A stretch of DNA of 64,000 nt from assembly GCA_963753545.1 (NCBI GenBank), contig CAVWCQ010000008.1:1674001-1738000 (forward strand), in the 5' to 3' direction. How positions within the stretch are numbered: position 1 is the stretch's first letter; each line of letters opens with the position of its first letter. Below are positions 1 to 8,975 of the stretch, piece by piece. The DNA is from CAVWCQ01 sp963753545 (GTDB lineage Bacteria; Chloroflexota; Anaerolineae; Aggregatilineales; Aggregatilineaceae). The notes below the pieces were generated by a model. The model had not been told where the DNA came from and did not search any database. It was given only the letters and a program-made list of their open reading frames with translations. A program made the translations under genes and the position numbers.

Positions 1-2
1 CG

Positions 3-191
3 CGTTATTCGCCGCTGGTGGGAGCGACGCGGCGGGTGATTCATGGGCAGATGGAGCCGCTGGCCCTCTTTCATTTGAAAGAAACGGGACTGCCGCCCAC
101 CTGGACGATTGGAGTCCCGCTGCTGCTGATCGCGGGATTGGTGGTCAGCGGGTGGCGTTTCGTAAAGAAAATGCGGGGGCGGGTTTGTTAA
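3..191 (+). CDS. C-terminal end of a membrane protein (partial)
   Basis: An open frame enters from the window edge and ends in TAA at 189-191. The last residues form one clear hydrophobic helix (a Gly-Val-Pro-Leu-Leu-Leu-Ile stretch) followed by a Lys/Arg-rich tail (WRFVKKMRGR), the usual signature of a C-terminal membrane anchor with a cytoplasmic tail. The preceding part is amphipathic and gives no recognisable motif. The stop codon lies inside the stem-loop at 176-199. The family cannot be assigned because the N-terminal part is outside the window. Confidence 0.55.
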   Translation, partial: RYSPLVGATRRVIHGQMEPLALFHLKETGLPPTWTIGVPLLLIAGLVVSGWRFVKKMRGRVC

Positions 192-199
192 CCCGCCCC
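176..199. repeat. GC-rich palindrome (GGGGCGGGTT stem), REP-like
   Basis: A perfect 10-bp inverted repeat, GGGGCGGGTT and AACCCGCCCC, with a 4-nt loop, overlapping the stop codon of the upstream gene. There is no T-tract on the plus strand, so it is not a canonical intrinsic terminator. A near-identical palindrome occurs at 30740-30762, and related GC hairpins occur at 18778, 25011, 9434 and 48819. Confidence 0.7.
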
Positions 200-213
200 T
201 ACAGGTTCGTGAA

Positions 214-1205
214 TCAATAGTGTCCGGCGACCTGCCACGTGCCCGAACTACCGGACGATGTAAGGCGCATCACGACGCCCCACGCCCCATGATCGATGTA
301 CCAGTAGCGTGAGCCGCCGGAAGCGGTGGTCGAATTGCTGGCGGGTTCCTGGAAACGCCCGTTAAAAGCCTCTTCCGGCGCATAACCCCAGCCCAGTTTC
401 TCGCGCACATTGGGGTTGTCGCGCCAGACCTTGGCGATAGAACCGACCGGCGGGTAGCGTCCGGCTGGGGGCAAGATTCCCGATCCGAGTCCATCTGACC
501 CTGCTGCCAGGTATCGGGGAAACTGGTCCAGGTGTGATCGTTGTAGATGACATAGATCGTGGCGCGGGGATCCTGCGCACCCGGCAGAGCAGGATAGCGG
601 AGGACGCGTCCACCCTCAAAGTTCTGCCCGGTGGCGGGGAGCTGGACAACCGGGCCGGGGCAGGCATCTAACTGAGTTGCCATACCGGGTTCGAAAGTGA
701 AGAACCACTGATTAGGACAGTTGGTGGTGCTGCTGGTTGTCGTATTCCCACTGAAGCCCGTTGTTGCACCTGTCACACCCGACGCGCGGGGCACAAAAAT
801 CTTCTGTCCGGCGCTGATCGCGTTGGGATCGGTCAGGCAGTTAGCCTGGACCAGTTCATCAACAGTGGAACCCACCGCACTCGCGATAAATTCGAGAGTC
901 ATACCGGATGTGACAGTCAGCATAGGCCAGTCAGCACGCGGCGTGCAGCCAGCCAAGCCGCTGGCGCTGGTGGTGCTTCCGGTGCCCAGCGATCCCGTGC
1001 CGCCTGATGAGAGCGTCCCAGTTGGCGCGGGGGCAAATCCAGTCATGGTTGGCGGAGGGGTTCCTGTGGTGCCCAGCCCATTGAGGGTTGGATTAGCGGT
1101 TGGCAGATTGCTGCTGCCTTTGTCATTGTCGTACCCGTCAAACGTCATCGAGCAGGCTATCGTCGCGATGGCGAGCCCGACGAGCGGGAAAATCAAGCGC
1201 TTCAT
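214..1205 (-). CDS. LysM-domain lipoprotein/secreted protein (frameshifted)
   Basis: The start ATG at 1205 is chosen because GAGGAG lies 9 nt upstream and the protein opens with a signal peptide (MKRLIFPLVGLAIATIACS) ending in a lipobox-like Cys. A Gly/Thr/Pro-rich linker follows, then a LysM module (residues about 105-160) with the ANCL and GQKIFVPR motifs typical of peptidoglycan-binding LysM domains of Chloroflexota. The C-terminal domain has Trp/Tyr-rich beta repeats and is not recognised. The frame breaks near 474-480, and one added base restores a 330-residue protein ending at 214. A G-run miscall is the simplest explanation. Probable role: a cell-envelope protein binding peptidoglycan. 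Confidence 0.75.
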
Positions 1206-1327
1206 CACAATACTCCTCAAACCGATTATGTGGATTGATTCTAACAAAAATGAAGCCGAAATAGGCGTTTGCACGTATAGGTAGGTACAATGCACACCAC
1301 ATCTAACTGCTGAAAGAAGGTATCCCG

Positions 1328-2320
1328 ATGTCTATTCGCCCCTTCAAACTTCCCGCCGATCTCCCTGTTTTGATCGACTTGATTCCACCTGCTTTTCAAT
1401 ATCCCGAAAACCCGGAATGGAGCGTTCAGCCCGACGAGATGGAAAATCTGGTGGATACCTTCACTTCGATCCGCCGCATCTGGCCGATCTTCCGCGTGAT
1501 GCAAGTCGTCTCGCCGCCGCTGCGTGACGCGCTGCTGGGCTATGTGTGGGATGAGGACGGCAAGCCCGTTGGCCTGACGAATGTGCTGCGGCAGGGCGCG
1601 ACTGATCGCTGGTTGATCGGCAATGTAGCGGTGCTGCCTGAATACCGGGGGAGGGGAATCGCCCGCAAGCTCGTTCAGGCCAGTATGGACCTGGCGCGCA
1701 GCCGGGGCGCGAAGGGGATTGTTCTGGACGTGGTGGCGGGGAATATCCCGGCCTGCACGCTCTACGAAAAGCTCGGTTTTGAGCATTACAGCGGGCAGGT
1801 CCAACTGGATTATGAACAGGCCGATCCTCCTGCCGAACTGCCCATTCCAGCGGGCTACACGATTGAAAAGGCCAAACGTTTCGACTGGAAGCCGCGCTAT
1901 GGACTTGCCCAGCGGATCACGCCCACTGCCGTGCAGAAATATCTCCCCGTAGAGATAGGCCGCTACCGCCAGCCAGCGGCCATGCGCGCGCTGGCACCGA
2001 TCTTCATGACGGCGACGGGTATGAATGTGCAGCCCTATTTTGTGCGCGATTCCAGCGGGCAGATCGTTGCCGCAGCGGCGATTACCACGCGCAGCCGCAG
2101 CGGGGGAACGAATCAGATCGCGATTACCCTTGATTTGGCTCATGCGGCACTTGCCCCGTTCCTGGTGCGTTTCCTGCTGCATCGCGTGACGGAGCTGGCT
2201 CCAGGGCGGCGCGTTGAGTTTATGCCCAATCACTGGCAGGAACCGCTGATCGAGGCCGCGTTCGACGCGGGTTTCACGAAGCGGTTGGACATGCTGGCAA
2301 TGGGGTATACCGTACAGTAA
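1328..2320 (+). CDS. GNAT family N-acetyltransferase (double-length)
   Basis: A 330-residue protein. The N-terminal half is a GNAT acetyltransferase with the acetyl-CoA loop VLPEYRGRGIARKL at about residues 102-115, followed by the motif B segment LYEKLGFEHY. The C-terminal half (about 170-330) has the size and secondary-structure rhythm of a second GNAT domain but lacks an obvious R/Q-x-x-G-x-G loop, so it may be a degenerate duplicate as in mycothiol-synthase-like proteins. AAAGAAGG lies 5-8 nt before ATG. It is divergent from the LysM gene, with 122 bp between the two starts. The substrate is unknown. Confidence 0.8.
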   Translation: MSIRPFKLPADLPVLIDLIPPAFQYPENPEWSVQPDEMENLVDTFTSIRRIWPIFRVMQVVSPPLRDALLGYVWDEDGKPVGLTNVLRQGATDRWLIGNVAVLPEYRGRGIARKLVQASMDLARSRGAKGIVLDVVAGNIPACTLYEKLGFEHYSGQVQLDYEQADPPAELPIPAGYTIEKAKRFDWKPRYGLAQRITPTAVQKYLPVEIGRYRQPAAMRALAPIFMTATGMNVQPYFVRDSSGQIVAAAAITTRSRSGGTNQIAITLDLAHAALAPFLVRFLLHRVTELAPGRRVEFMPNHWQEPLIEAAFDAGFTKRLDMLAMGYTVQ

Positions 2321-2348
2321 CTCCGTTTCAGGGGACGCTGGAACCCTT

Positions 2349-2629
2349 AAGCGGGTTTTTCAGCATAGCACAGGTTTTGAACCTGTAGTGAAGGTGATTC
2401 CGACTGCCCGAACGCGCCGAGTTTCGGACGCCAGGGGTTAAAAACCCACTGGCTATTGATTAAAAAAAGTCCGCTAAAGGGACTCCAAACAACCCCTTTA
2501 GCGGGTTTTCCCAGCATAGTCACAGGTTTTGAACCTGTGGCGAAGGCGATTCCGACTGCTCGAACGCGCCGAGTTTCGGAAGCCAGGGGTTAAAAACCCA
2601 CTGGCTATTAATCAAAAAAGTCCGCTAAA
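2349..2629 (+). repeat. Two tandem ~150-bp composite palindromic repeats
   Basis: Unit A (about 2349-2497) and unit B (2498-2629, cut by the IS) share near-identical sequence at a ~150-bp period. Each contains three palindromes: ACAGGTT-TTG-AACCTGT; a GCCAGGGGTT...AACCCACTGGC hairpin; and CCGCTAAAGGG paired with CCCTTTAGCGG, flanked by an A-run on the left and a T-run on the right. The last is a bidirectional terminator shape. Further parts lie at 4585-4639 and 6092-6180, and a diverged copy at 18826-18896. This fills the gap after the GNAT gene, where no coding potential is seen. Confidence 0.85.
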
Positions 2630-4069
2630 CTCGACTTTATCCATATTCAGGCGACATAGCAAAGGGCCTCCACGAGATCATGAAGGACGGCGGCAGGAAA
2701 TGCAAGAAGTCGGGTGTTGGTGAGGGAGTTCGAGAATTTAGCGTGCTGCCAGAGGTAACGGCGGACGAAGGCAATGACGTCGGAAAAGGTGGCCTCCGGC
2801 TTGGTGTAAGACGGCGGAACGAGTGGGTAGGGGCTGGTCGCTGAGCAGATGGTGGGCCAGCAGGGTGACAAGCGAGAACAAACCCAGGATAGCGGGGGTG
2901 GTCCGGGCAATAGCCAGGGGATTTCATTGCCGTTGGGTCTCAAAGCCAAGATGGGCACGACATTCTTGAAAGGTGACTTCGACATTCCAGCGCAGCACGT
3001 ACCAGGCGATAATCTGCTCGGCACTGACGGTCAGGTCGGTGCAGCAGAAAGCAGCGGCCTTGAACTTGCCAGCCGGATCGCGGACCAGCACCAGCGGATG
3101 GGCAGCGGGTCTTTCTGGCTGGGGGTGTGCCAGAGCGCTGTCCCGCTGACCCACTCGACTTGCCGCGATTTGCCGCCATACCAGGCGATAGTCTGCTGGG
3201 TCCAGCTGGTGTGGGGGTGATCAGGTGGGCTTGCAAGGTCGGCTGCCGGGGGCGAGGCGGGGCGTTTTCTCCGTTTGCTGGCGCTTTCGGCTGGGGCGGA
3301 TCGAACAGGCGAATATTCAGATGCAAGCGCGAGACAAAGGTGACGGGGTGCCGATAGCGATTACAGCGCAGCCCCAGGCGGACGGCGATCAGCCCGCCAT
3401 CGGTGATCAAAACCAGCGAGCGCTCCGGCAGCCAGGCGCGGACCTGGCTGGTCATCTGCCGCACCCAGTCAATGCTGGTTTTGTGCCGCTGTCCCAGCGC
3501 CTGGTTCGTTTTCTCATGCGGGGCCAACATCGTTAGAACGGGCAGCGCCCCAGGCCGTTTACTCCAGGGAACCGAGACCACGATCATGAAACTCACCCAG
3601 CGCAAGCCTTCACTGCAATACTGTGCTTCTCACTCGACAACACCGCATCCGGAAATGCCCTTTGGCCGCGATCAGTTTTCCGCGTCGTGTTCCAAGGTTT
3701 CATCTGCTGCCAGGATGACGGGTGCGCCTGCTGCACAAACGCCGCCACCAGCAGCCCCAACAGGATACGGCTGACCCGCAAACTCGACCAGTGCGCTCGG
3801 TTCAACACGCGGTGATAGTTTTGATACTGTCGTTCCTGGCTCAACCCCATGATGCGCAGTATCGCCGTCACCGTCCGTTGTTTCGGTGCCAGAATTGCCC
3901 CCAGCACCAGCACCTGGACCCAGTCCCAGATCCGTTCGCTGAAAACTGGCGCAAAGTGTTGCAGCACGACCATAATCTCTGCGGGCATGGTAAGCATAGA
4001 ACCTCCTTTGAAGAGAAGTCCCAGCTTACCTTGCCCTTCTTTTTCGTCCACCATATGGATAAAGTCGAG
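2630..4069 (-). mobile_element. IS4-superfamily insertion sequence, copy 1 (decayed)
   Basis: 1440 bp bounded by the inverted repeat CTCGACTTTATCCATAT / ATATGGATAAAGTCGAG and a 5-bp direct repeat CTAAA (2625-2629 and 4070-4074). It is nearly identical to the copy at 4640-6091 but in the opposite orientation and 12 bp shorter. It is inserted in the CCGCTAAAGGG arm of the terminator-like palindrome of repeat unit B. The same target with no insertion is seen at 2471-2481. Confidence 0.9.
2647..3997 (-). pseudogene. IS4-superfamily DDE transposase, broken copy
   Basis: This is the counterpart of the 453-residue transposase at 4713-6074, with the same ATG context (TTCAAAGGAGGTTCT before 3997) and the same C-terminus, but the reading frame is lost by several small indels. 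Only fragments stay open: 4054-3593 covers the N-terminal third, 3605-2940 the middle in mixed frames, and 3024-2647 the end. The first catalytic Asp region is disturbed (the Ala-Ala-Asp-Glu context is shifted). Either this copy is inactive or it was poorly polished during assembly, since two near-identical repeats so close together are hard to resolve. Confidence 0.85.
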
Positions 4070-4164
4070 CTAAAAGGGACTCGGATTTGAACTTTTCAGC
4101 GGCTTAATCCAAAAGCGCAGCCATCGATTTTCAGGAGATGGTAATCTAGAAAGGATGGCGTCTG

Positions 4165-4575
4165 TTGCCTTTCCACGTATGCTATTATCACCTTATCTGG
4201 ACGACAAAACAGCGTCGACCTCTGATCACGCCCGATATTGAGCCAATACTGCTCTCCGCCATTATCCAGAAATCCACGGCGCTAGACAGTCCTGTTGCGG
4301 CGATCAATTGTGCGGTGGACCATGTTCATGTAGCGGTTAGTATTTCGCTTAAACTCGCCGTAGCTGAATAGGTCAAGCACATCAAGGGCTATTCTTCCTA
4401 CGAAATCAATACATCCTGCCCCAATCTGCAAGTGCATTTTTCATGGCAGGAAGGATATGGTGTCCTCACCTTTGGCGCGAAAGATCTCACGTTGGTCAGC
4501 ACCTATATTGCTCGGCAAAAAGATCATCATCGCGACAATACGCTTGATCCTTATCTTGAGAATGCCGATGATTGA
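4165..4575 (+). pseudogene. REP-associated / IS200-like Y1 transposase with internal amber stop
   Basis: Reading from TTG 4165 gives the Y1-transposase opening (VCYYHLIWTTKQRRPLI), then the metal-binding HUH pair in VDHVHVAV. TAG interrupts at 4369-4371 and the same frame continues to TGA 4573-4575. That second part contains the catalytic-Tyr motif STYIARQKDHHR typical of REP-associated tyrosine transposases (RAYT) and a short acidic tail. All key residues are present on either side of the stop, so one substitution disables an otherwise full-length protein of ~136 residues. It lies between the two IS copies and is surrounded by palindromic repeats, the usual genomic company of RAYT genes. Confidence 0.8.
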
Positions 4576-4584
4576 CTATTCGCT

Positions 4585-4639
4585 CCCCGACGCCAGGGGT
4601 TAAAAACCCACTGGCTATTGATTAAAAAAGTCCGCTAAA
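4585..4639 (+). repeat. Partial copy of the composite palindromic repeat (left part)
   Basis: It carries the GCCAGGGGTT...ACCCACTGGC hairpin and the A-run plus AGTCCGCTAAA arm. It is identical in order to units A and B and is interrupted after CTAAA by IS copy 2. The remainder of the unit resumes at 6092. Confidence 0.85.
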
Positions 4640-6091
4640 CTCGACTTTATCCATATGGTGGACGAAAAAAGAAGGGCAAGGTAAGCTGGGACTTCTGTTC
4701 AAAGGAGGTTCTATGCTTACCATGCCCGCAGAGATTATGGTCGTGCTGCAACACTTTGCGCCAGTTTTCAGCGAACGGATCTGGGACTGGGTCCAGGTGC
4801 TGGTGCTGGGGGCGATTCTGGCACCGAAACAACGGACGGTGACGGCGATACTGCGCATCATGGGGTTGAGCCAGGAACGACAGTATCAAAACTATCACCG
4901 CGTGTTGAACCGAGCGCACTGGTCGAGTTTGCGGGTCAGCCGTATCCTGTTGGGGCTGCTGGTGGCGGCGTTTGTGGCAGCAGGCGCACCCGTCATCCTG
5001 GCAGCAGATGAAACCTTGGAACGACGGCGCGGGAAACGGATCGCGGCCAAAGGGCATTTCCGGGATGCGGTGTTGTCGAGTGAGAAGCACAGTATTGCCA
5101 GTGAAGGCTTGCGCTGGGTGAGTTTGATGATCGTGGTCTCGGTTCCCTGGAGTAAACGGCCCTGGGCGCTGCCCGTTCTGACGGTGTTGGCCCCGCATGA
5201 GAAAACGAACCAGGCGCTGGGACAGCGGCACAAAACCAGCATTGACTGGGTGCGGCAGATGACCAGCCAGGTCCGCGCCTGGCTGCCGGAGCGCTCGCTG
5301 GTTTTGATCACCGATGGCGGGCTGATCGCCGTCCGCCTGGGGCTGCGCTGTAATCGCTATCGGCACCCCGTCACCTTTGTCTCGCGCTTGCATCTGAATA
5401 TTCGCCTGTTCGATCCGCCCCAGCCGAAAGCGCCAGGCAAACGGGGGAAAACGCCCCGCCTCGGCCCCCGGCAGCCGACCTTGCAAGCCCACCTGGATGA
5501 CCCCCACACCAGCTGGACCCAGCAGACTATCGCCTGGTATGGCGGCAAGTCGCGGCAAGTCGAGTGGGTCAGCGGGACAGCGCTCTGGCACACCCCCAGC
5601 CAGAAAGACCCGCTGCCCATCCGCTGGGTGCTGGTCCGCGATCCGGCTGGCAAGTTCAAGGCCGCTGCTTTCTGCTGCACCGACCTGACCGTCAGTGCCG
5701 AGCAGATTATCGCCTGGTACGTGCTGCGCTGGAATGTCGAAGTCACCTTTCAAGAATGTCGTGCCCATCTTGGCTTTGAGACCCAACGGCAATGGAATCC
5801 CCTGGCTATTGCCCGGACCACCCCCGCTATCCTGGGTTTGTTCTCGCTTGTCACCCTGCTGGCCCACCATCTGCTCAGCGACCAGCCCCTACCCACTCGT
5901 TCCGCCGTCTGGTACACCAAGCCGGAGGCCACCTTTTCCGACGTCATCGCCTTCGTCCGCCGTTACCTCTGGCAGCACGCTAAATTCTCGAACTCCCTCA
6001 CCAACACCCGACTTCTTGCATTTCCTGCCGCCGTCCTTGATGATCTCGTGGAGGCCCTTTGCTATGTCGCCTGAATATGGATAAAGTCGAG
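4640..6091 (+). mobile_element. IS4-superfamily insertion sequence, copy 2 (intact)
   Basis: 1452 bp with the same 17-bp terminal inverted repeats as copy 1 and the same 5-bp target duplication CTAAA (4635-4639 and 6092-6096). Removing it restores the palindrome sequence AGTCCGCTAAAGGGACTCC exactly as it stands uninterrupted at 2469-2487. It carries one intact transposase gene and is likely the active source copy. With copy 1 it forms a composite arrangement in inverted orientation around a ~570-bp segment. Confidence 0.92.
4713..6074 (+). CDS. IS4-superfamily DDE transposase
   Basis: 453 residues, starting at ATG 4713 behind AAAGGAGG. The RNase H-fold catalytic residues can be placed at Asp99 (ILAADETLERRRG), Asp201 (LVLITDGGLIAV) and Glu343 within the IS4-type signature Tyr336-x2-Arg339-x3-Glu343-x6 (usually Lys, here Arg350). 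The C-terminal half contains the FETQRQWNPLAIARTTP block seen in related transposases of Chloroflexota and Planctomycetes. A long insertion between the second Asp and the Glu matches the IS4 superfamily. The exact ISfinder family (IS4, IS701 or IS1634) cannot be fixed here; the 5-bp duplication argues against typical IS701. It would catalyse cut-and-paste of elements carrying these terminal repeats. Confidence 0.9.
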   Translation: MLTMPAEIMVVLQHFAPVFSERIWDWVQVLVLGAILAPKQRTVTAILRIMGLSQERQYQNYHRVLNRAHWSSLRVSRILLGLLVAAFVAAGAPVILAADETLERRRGKRIAAKGHFRDAVLSSEKHSIASEGLRWVSLMIVVSVPWSKRPWALPVLTVLAPHEKTNQALGQRHKTSIDWVRQMTSQVRAWLPERSLVLITDGGLIAVRLGLRCNRYRHPVTFVSRLHLNIRLFDPPQPKAPGKRGKTPRLGPRQPTLQAHLDDPHTSWTQQTIAWYGGKSRQVEWVSGTALWHTPSQKDPLPIRWVLVRDPAGKFKAAAFCCTDLTVSAEQIIAWYVLRWNVEVTFQECRAHLGFETQRQWNPLAIARTTPAILGLFSLVTLLAHHLLSDQPLPTRSAVWYTKPEATFSDVIAFVRRYLWQHAKFSNSLTNTRLLAFPAAVLDDLVEALCYVA

Positions 6092-6180
6092 CTAAAGGGA
6101 CTCCAAACAACCCCTTTAGCGGGTTTTTCAGCATAGTCACAGGTTTTGAACCTGTGGCGAAGGCGATTCCGACTGCTCAG
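6092..6180 (+). repeat. Right part of the composite palindromic repeat split by IS copy 2
   Basis: It resumes with CTAAAGGGACTCC, completes the CCCTTTAGCGG arm plus T-run, and continues with the ACAGGTT-TTG-AACCTGT palindrome and the CGAAGGCGATTCCGACTGCT segment as in unit B. The unit ends at about 6180. Confidence 0.8.
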
Positions 6181-6274
6181 CTATCGCTTGTGGTAAAACT
6201 CCCTATACGCCGCGCCTAGCCCATCGTATAATAACGCAGCATATCGTTAGCCTGTCCGCTCGGGAGCGTGCGAT

Positions 6275-7312
6275 ATGCCCGTAGTATGCCTGAAAGACCT
6301 GCACAAGACCTTTAACCTCAAGAAAAAAGCGCCCGGCTTAAAGGGCAGCATCCAATCGTTGTTTCGCCCGGAATGGCAGACCGTCGAAGCGGTGAAAGGC
6401 GTCTCCCTCGAACTGGAGGAGGGCGAACTGCTGGCGTTTATCGGTCCTAACGGGGCTGGCAAGAGCACGACAATCAAGATGCTGACCGGGATTCTGTTCC
6501 CCTCCGGCGGCGAGGCGCAGGTGCTGGGATACATTCCCTGGAAATCACGGCGCGAACTGGCCTTTCAGATCGGCAGCGTATTCGGGCAAAAACCGCAGTT
6601 GTGGTATCACCTGCCGCCCATTGACACCTTCGAACTGTTCTCCCACATTTACGAACTGGATCGGACTGCATTCGCCAAACGGAAAGCGTTCCTCGTGGAA
6701 GCGCTGGGCATTGGCGACTGGCTGAATACGCCTGTCCGCAAACTGAGCCTGGGCCAGCGCATGCGCTGCGAGATTGCCGCCAGTCTGCTGCACGGGCCAC
6801 GCATCCTGTTTTTGGATGAGCCGACGATTGGCCTGGATGTGATTGCCAAACAGCAGCTTCGCGAGGCGATCAAAACGCTGCACGACGAGGAGAATCTGAC
6901 CATCTTCCTGACCAGTCACGACGCGGGCGACGTGGAAACGCTGTGCAAGCGGGTCGTCGTGATCAATCATGGGCAGGTGATCTTTGATGACCGGACGAGC
7001 GCTCTCAAGCGGCGCTTCTTGCGGCGGAAAGTGATCGGCGTGCGCTTCGGACAGCCTGTGCCGGATGACTTCACGCTGGATCAGGCCACGATCCTCAAGC
7101 GCGGAACGTGGGGACTCAAGATCGAACTGGATACGCATCTGCGCCCGGTGGACAGCCTGATCACCGCGCTGATGGCCTTCGCCCCGGTGGTCGATCTGAC
7201 GGTTGAAGACCCACCGATGGAGGAGATCATTGCCGAGATTTACAGGGCAGAAAACTCCGTGATGGTGGAACACGTCGCTGTGCCAGCGCTGGGGGAGGAC
7301 AAGCCATCATGA
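6275..7312 (+). CDS. ABC-2 type exporter ATP-binding protein
   Basis: 345 residues with a full ABC ATPase: Walker A GPNGAGKST at about 65-73, a Q-loop region, the signature LSLGQRMRCE at about 152-161, Walker B ILFLDEPTIGLD at about 175-186, and the H-loop His in TSHDAGDVE. The sequence matches the multidrug/Na+ exporter-type ATPases (COG4586) that pair with two 6-TM permeases. A C-terminal extension of ~90 residues follows. ATG 6275 has GGGAG 8 nt upstream. Its stop overlaps the next start (ATGA at 7309-7312), so the three genes 6275-8953 form one translationally coupled operon. The cargo is unknown. Confidence 0.92.
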   Translation: MPVVCLKDLHKTFNLKKKAPGLKGSIQSLFRPEWQTVEAVKGVSLELEEGELLAFIGPNGAGKSTTIKMLTGILFPSGGEAQVLGYIPWKSRRELAFQIGSVFGQKPQLWYHLPPIDTFELFSHIYELDRTAFAKRKAFLVEALGIGDWLNTPVRKLSLGQRMRCEIAASLLHGPRILFLDEPTIGLDVIAKQQLREAIKTLHDEENLTIFLTSHDAGDVETLCKRVVVINHGQVIFDDRTSALKRRFLRRKVIGVRFGQPVPDDFTLDQATILKRGTWGLKIELDTHLRPVDSLITALMAFAPVVDLTVEDPPMEEIIAEIYRAENSVMVEHVAVPALGEDKPS

Positions 7313-8151
7313 GCGCGCTCACCCTCGCCGCACCGGATCGCGGTACGCTGCGGGCACAGGTGCGCAAATATTCGGCCATTCTGCGTATCAACCTGCAAAG
7401 CAACCTTGCCTATGTATGGGATGTGGCGGGCAGCGGCCTGTTTGTCGTGATCTTCATTTTCATCTTCGCCCAACTGTGGCAGGCGACGTTTGGCGCGCAG
7501 CACGCGCAGCGCATCGGCGGGCTGACGCTTAACCAAACCCTGTGGTATTTCGTCTGGGCGGAACTGCTCGAACTGTCGCGGATCGCCGTCATTGGGCAGA
7601 TTCAGCAGGAAGTGAAAGACGGCAGTCTTGCCTATACACTGGGCCGCCCCTACAACTATCTGCTGTACCAGTTTTTCGCCGGGCTGGGCGGGGTGACGGT
7701 GCGCGCCGTGTTCCTGTTGATTTTCGGAGGCGCGGTGGCCCTGTTTGAGGTCGGGCCGCTGCACACCTTCCGGATTCTGACTGTGCCCGCCGTGCTGCTG
7801 ATCACACTGCTGGCGGCAACGCTCGATTACTGCATCAGCGCCGGGATCGGACTGCTGGCCTTCTTTTTCGAGGATACATCGGCGTTCCGGCTGATCTACC
7901 AGAAGCTCAAGTTTGTGCTGGGCGGGCTGCTGATCCCGGTGGACTTTCTGCCGCACGGGCTGCAAACCGTGACGCGGCTCTTGCCCTTCAATCTGACGAT
8001 CTACGCGCCCGCCAAACTGTTTGTTGCCTGGGATGGACAGCAGTTTTTGATCATCCTGGGCCTGGAAATCGTCTGGCTGATCATCATTGGCTGGCTGCTG
8101 GCCCTGCTTTATGGCTATGGGGCACGGCGGGTGAGCATCAATGGAGGCTAG
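7309..8151 (+). CDS. ABC-2 type exporter permease (COG4587-like)
   Basis: 280 residues with six predicted membrane segments, e.g. around 40-60 (GLFVVIFIFIFAQLW), 115-140, 145-165 (ILTVPAVLLITLLAA), 170-190 and a final helix before GYGARRVSINGG. It is the first of two permeases in the classical ATPase-permease-permease trio. It overlaps the ATPase gene by 4 bp. The membrane-spanning half together with the next gene presumably forms the translocation path. Confidence 0.88.
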   Translation: MSALTLAAPDRGTLRAQVRKYSAILRINLQSNLAYVWDVAGSGLFVVIFIFIFAQLWQATFGAQHAQRIGGLTLNQTLWYFVWAELLELSRIAVIGQIQQEVKDGSLAYTLGRPYNYLLYQFFAGLGGVTVRAVFLLIFGGAVALFEVGPLHTFRILTVPAVLLITLLAATLDYCISAGIGLLAFFFEDTSAFRLIYQKLKFVLGGLLIPVDFLPHGLQTVTRLLPFNLTIYAPAKLFVAWDGQQFLIILGLEIVWLIIIGWLLALLYGYGARRVSINGG

Positions 8152-8155
8152 AGGC

Positions 8156-8953
8156 ATGATCAAGCGCGTAAAAAGTGAAACGAGCTTCGTGCTGAACCTG
8201 ATGAAACTGAATCTGGCGAGCAATATGGAGTACCGGGCCAGTTTTCTCAGCCAGGCGGTTGGCATGTTTATCAACAACGGCGTCTATTTTGTTTTCTGGC
8301 TGCTGTTCTTTGACCGCTTCCAGGAGATTCGCGGCTACCAGATCGAGCAGATTTACATGCTGTTTGCCATTGTCGCGCTGGGGTGGGGGTTGGCCTTCAC
8401 TTTTGCCGGAAACGCGCCCCAGGTCGCAACGATGATCGCGCAGGGGCGGCTCGACTATTACCTGACTCTGCCGCGCCCCGTCCTGCCGCACCTGATCTTC
8501 AGCCGCATGGACCCGTTTTCAGTGGGCGATCTCACGTTCGGGTTGACTGCCTATCTGCTGACAGGCCGCTATGATTTGGTGTCGTTCGGATTGTTCCTGG
8601 TCTGCTCCGTGCTGGGGGCGGTGATATTTGCCACCTTCTATGCAATCGCGGGCTGTTCATCGTTTTTTATGGGCAACGGCGCGCAGGTGACGGCGAACAT
8701 GGCGAATGCTGCGGTCACTTTTTCGCTCTATCCGCTGGGGCTGTTCCAGGGAGCGATCCGGCTGATCCTGTATACGATCATCCCGGCGGCGTTTGTCGGG
8801 GCGATCCCGGTCAAAATCGTTGAGACGCACAGCCTGACTCTGCTGGCGGGGCTGATCGGCGCGGCGTCGTTTGGCGTGTTCCTGCTGGTGGTTGTGTTCC
8901 AGATCGGCTTGAGGCGTTACGAGAGCGGCAGCGCGATTAATGTGAATATGTGA
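8156..8953 (+). CDS. ABC-2 type exporter permease (COG3694-like)
   Basis: A ~265-residue hydrophobic protein with six membrane segments. It is typical of the second permease of this exporter type (MEYRASFLSQAVGMFINNG near the N-terminus, GVFLLVVVFQIGLRRYESG at the end). ATG 8156 is preferred over 8141 because GGAGG at 8143-8147 sits 8 nt before it; the longer start would overlap the upstream stop by 11 bp. It ends the operon at TGA 8953. Confidence 0.85.
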   Translation: MIKRVKSETSFVLNLMKLNLASNMEYRASFLSQAVGMFINNGVYFVFWLLFFDRFQEIRGYQIEQIYMLFAIVALGWGLAFTFAGNAPQVATMIAQGRLDYYLTLPRPVLPHLIFSRMDPFSVGDLTFGLTAYLLTGRYDLVSFGLFLVCSVLGAVIFATFYAIAGCSSFFMGNGAQVTANMANAAVTFSLYPLGLFQGAIRLILYTIIPAAFVGAIPVKIVETHSLTLLAGLIGAASFGVFLLVVVFQIGLRRYESGSAINVNM

Positions 8954-8975
8954 GGGGGGCTTCTCCCCTCACGGT

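Noticed and set aside
2630..6091. Functional composite transposon carrying cargo between the two IS copies
   Set aside because: The ~570-bp segment between the copies contains only the broken RAYT gene and repeat fragments, each IS has its own target duplication, and both insertions interrupt the repeats independently.
7240..8277. 345-codon minus-strand ORF opposite the ABC permease
   Set aside because: It is antisense to a well-supported operon and has a Gln/Asp/His-rich composition typical of shadow frames of hydrophobic genes.
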